A stretch of DNA of 16,392 bases, from positions 1-16,392 of the forward strand of contig CAZIWW010000018.1 of NCBI GenBank assembly GCA_964543275.1. Direction: 5' to 3'. Of this stretch, positions 14,598 to 16,392 are shown piece by piece. Below the pieces are notes generated by a model, which was not told where the DNA came from, did not search any database, and saw nothing but the letters and a program-made list of their open reading frames with translations. A program made the position numbers and the translations under genes. Within the stretch, counting starts at the first letter, position 1. Each line of letters begins with the position of its first letter. This DNA is from CAZIWW01 sp964543275 (GTDB lineage Bacteria > Patescibacteriota > Minisyncoccia > Moranbacterales > UBA11712).

Positions 14598-15767
14598 TTA
14601 CTCTAGTTCCAATTTATACAGCTTCCCGTCTTTTTTATTCACAAAAAAAAGCGTTTTTCCGTCTTGCGAAAGAAAGGGCTTAATAACATCAAAGTTCCCG
14701 TTGATTTTTTCCGTCTCGACCATTCTCTCTTTTTCGCCTGTAGCAGTGTCTATTTTCCAAAAGGTGTCCGTGGTTAAGATTTTGCCTTCCTGCCAATCGT
14801 TGGGCAGAGTAGCGGTAGCGGGAATATCAACCGGGAGAGCGCAATAAAGATATTGAGAATCAAATGACCAGACGCACTTAGAAATAAAAGTTGGTATAAA
14901 TAGAGTTTGGAACTGTCCTCCCCGCGGATTCATAATAGCCAAGTCAGTTTTATGACCGCCTTTTTGATCGGTGTAGCTGACAGCGGCCCATTTTCCGTTG
15001 GGAGACCAAAGAATGTCTACGCCATAGCGATCCTTAAGGATTTCTTTTTTGTCTTCGCCGCTGAAGTTTATAGTGTTTACTGAAGTGGGAGTGAAAGCGT
15101 TGGGAGCAGGCCAGAAGGATATAAGACTTGATCCGGGAATAGGGCTAATGTTAACTCCAAAATGATCAAAATTCGTTAAGTCTCTCCAGTTTTTCCCATT
15201 AGAATCGGAAACGCTAATGGCGCGTTTTTTAGTTTTAGAATCGTAGTATTTATAAATAATTTTATCGCCCAAACTTGACCATGCGACCGAGTCAATGTTG
15301 TCCTTAAGCGGCGTAAAAGATTTAGCGGTCAGATCATAATGATAGTATTTTAATTTATCAGTCGAGATTTCTGTTTTGGCAATAACTTTGTTTTTTTGTT
15401 TGTTCCAAACGGCCTCCTTTAGATTAACTAGTGACGGGTTTTCAGCCAAGACTTTTTCTAGCCGCCCGTCGAAGCCGACTTTATTAAGCTGGCCGTTGTT
15501 TTTTAAGAAGTAGTAGATGAATTTTCCGTCGGGCGACAAGGTGGCCCCGAAAACTGGTTCGTCTGAAATAGCGGTGATGGGGAGATTTTTTTCTTCGATG
15601 TCTTCGCTTGGTATTTCGCCCAGTTTACCTTCTTCTGTCTTGGTGCTTTTTTTGATGTCCAGCTCATCTTTCACAGACGGCTTCTTGAAAGCGTAGTTAT
15701 AGACAAAAATAGCTCCAACCACGAGCGCCAAAAGAACGGATGAAGTTATGAAGATTTTTTTAGTCAT
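14598..15767 (-). CDS. Membrane-anchored TolB-like (PD40) beta-propeller protein
   Basis: A 389-residue protein with an N-terminal membrane segment (about 5-26), a charged linker (about 28-65) and an outer domain built from beta-propeller blades. Blade motifs of the PD40/WD40-like type are seen at 77-86 (LSPDGKFIYY), 162-172 (AWSSLGDKIIY), 253-264 (LWSPNGKWAAV), 299-309 (VWSFDSQYLYC) and 366-376 (LSQDGKTLFFV). Such domains usually bind proteins or glycans; no catalytic motif is seen. With no lipobox it should be held by its uncleaved membrane helix, facing outwards. It starts 18 bases after the Ivy-like gene and is likely in one operon with it and the lytic transglycosylase. No Tol-Pal partners are present, so a TolB function in the Gram-negative sense is not supported. 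Confidence 0.75.
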   Translation of the reverse strand: MTKKIFITSSVLLALVVGAIFVYNYAFKKPSVKDELDIKKSTKTEEGKLGEIPSEDIEEKNLPITAISDEPVFGATLSPDGKFIYYFLKNNGQLNKVGFDGRLEKVLAENPSLVNLKEAVWNKQKNKVIAKTEISTDKLKYYHYDLTAKSFTPLKDNIDSVAWSSLGDKIIYKYYDSKTKKRAISVSDSNGKNWRDLTNFDHFGVNISPIPGSSLISFWPAPNAFTPTSVNTINFSGEDKKEILKDRYGVDILWSPNGKWAAVSYTDQKGGHKTDLAIMNPRGGQFQTLFIPTFISKCVWSFDSQYLYCALPVDIPATATLPNDWQEGKILTTDTFWKIDTATGEKERMVETEKINGNFDVIKPFLSQDGKTLFFVNKKDGKLYKLELE

Positions 15768-15785
15768 CAGATGAACAATACTAAA

Positions 15786-16325
15786 CTATTGATGGAGATA
15801 ATAGTAAATTAACAGGTCTTTAATTTCTTTGTGAGGATCTCCTAGTATTTCGTAATTTTGACCCAAAGAAACTTTTTCGCTTAACGCATAAAGTTTATTA
15901 TTTTCCTGATCGAGGGCAATGACGATTGTGGTTCCTCCGCAATTATTAGGAGTGCAGCCCCAAAGCAAGAGAATTTCTTTTCCGTTGGTAAGTTTAGCGA
16001 TGGAAACCGGCGCCGAAGTTGCCATATTAGATATTTTGAATTTGTCTATTAGTTTCTGAATCTGCTTGACAACCTTTGCATTTTCCTTAAGAAAATTATA
16101 GGAAAGCTTATCTTGTTTTGTGATCTCGTAATGATTTCCAATATCAAAAGAAGATCCCGATGATGAGGCTGCATTGGACGTTTCTTTATTTTCTGTAGAA
16201 ATAAAAGTTGATGGATTGCCATTAGGCGCGTCCCAAGCGCTCTTTTTAGAAAAAAAGAAAGTAACAGCCAAAGCCAAAAACGCTAGAATTAAAAATACAA
16301 ATATCGATTTTTTTTGAAGCTTCAT
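15786..16325 (-). CDS. Membrane-anchored Ivy-like protein, possible lysozyme/lytic transglycosylase inhibitor
   Basis: A 179-residue protein with an N-terminal membrane segment (about 7-26), a Ser/Asn/Thr-rich linker (about 32-62) and a small outer domain. This domain has GCTPNNCGG at 123-131, very like the CKPHDC loop of Ivy, the inhibitor of vertebrate lysozyme, in which the two Cys form a disulfide and the loop enters the active site. Strands with LYAL and a late LGDP (161-164) followed by a helix also fit the Ivy layout (lysozyme-inhibitor loop, then a G-x-P before the last helix). The His of the Ivy loop is replaced by Asn here. It starts 12 bases after the end of a probable lytic transglycosylase gene, and Ivy proteins are known to inhibit lytic transglycosylases as well as lysozyme. 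The family link rests on motif and layout, so it is moderate; inhibition is inference. Confidence 0.5.
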   Translation of the reverse strand: MKLQKKSIFVFLILAFLALAVTFFFSKKSAWDAPNGNPSTFISTENKETSNAASSSGSSFDIGNHYEITKQDKLSYNFLKENAKVVKQIQKLIDKFKISNMATSAPVSIAKLTNGKEILLLWGCTPNNCGGTTIVIALDQENNKLYALSEKVSLGQNYEILGDPHKEIKDLLIYYYLHQ

Positions 16326-16337
16326 TATATTATTGTG

Positions 16338-16392
16338 CTAAGTATAGGATTGAGCTTTCCCCAACACGCTCGAGATATAGTTTCTTGTTTCG
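16338..16392 (-). CDS. C-terminal end of a probable lytic transglycosylase (cut by window edge)
   Basis: The minus-strand frame entering from the right edge reads ETRNYISSVLGKAQSYT and stops at TAG (16340-16338). ET-x-N-Y-(I/V)-x-x-V-(L/M) is the typical ending of SLT-fold lytic transglycosylases, in which the Glu-Thr and Tyr lie in the substrate groove. Only 17 residues are visible, so the call rests on this motif. Another frame is also open to a stop near 16329, but its sequence is not family-like. The stop is 12 bases before the Ivy-like gene. Confidence 0.5.
   Translation of the reverse strand, partial: ETRNYISSVLGKAQSYT

Noticed and set aside
1..16392. CRISPR arrays, insertion sequences, tRNA or rRNA genes
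   Set aside because: No regularly spaced repeats, transposase motifs or tRNA cloverleaf sequences were noticed while reading both strands.

Overview
The window is a bacterial chromosomal segment around a replication origin. It carries the classic origin order: a minus-strand dnaA, dnaN and DciA-like (DUF721) block faces a plus-strand rpmH, rnpA, yidC and jag block. Several traits suggest a Patescibacteria (CPR) genome: short single-domain versions of YidC and Jag, no recF or gyrB beside dnaN, very few Shine-Dalgarno sequences, and a monoderm-style envelope gene set. This assignment is inference from gene content and style; no rRNA is present to prove it. TGA is used as a stop (end of yidC), so the standard bacterial code applies and not the Gracilibacteria/Absconditabacteria code.

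Left arm (1-3468): the tail of an unidentified plus-strand gene is followed by a ChbG/YdjC-like carbohydrate deacetylase. Then come about 400 bases without a convincing gene, and a bifunctional class A penicillin-binding protein with its own promoter. Origin block (3469-6991): DciA-like, dnaN, an AT-rich dnaA-dnaN spacer with three TTTTCCACA DnaA boxes (the best oriC candidate), dnaA, a divergent control region with three helically spaced DnaA-like sites, and rpmH. Right arm, housekeeping (7066-8708): rnpA, a strong stem-loop, yidC and the KH-R3H protein Jag.

Right arm, surface glycan (8741-14518): a Wzx-type flippase, two GT2 glycosyltransferases and two O-antigen-ligase/polymerase-like membrane proteins lie in one direction. 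The flippase and the two transferases overlap end to start. Together they could build a lipid-linked glycan, flip it and polymerise it or transfer it to a surface acceptor. Far right (14598-16392), minus strand: the last residues of a probable lytic transglycosylase, a membrane-anchored protein with an Ivy-like CxPxxC loop, and a membrane-anchored TolB-like beta-propeller protein form a tight run.

The most interesting points are the pairing of a lytic transglycosylase end with an Ivy-like candidate inhibitor, the tandem ligases in which the second has Cys where the family has a conserved Arg, the origin architecture (DnaA boxes, trio-like repeats, phased sites before dnaA), and the DciA-like gene taking the place downstream of dnaN that recF/gyrB often occupy.
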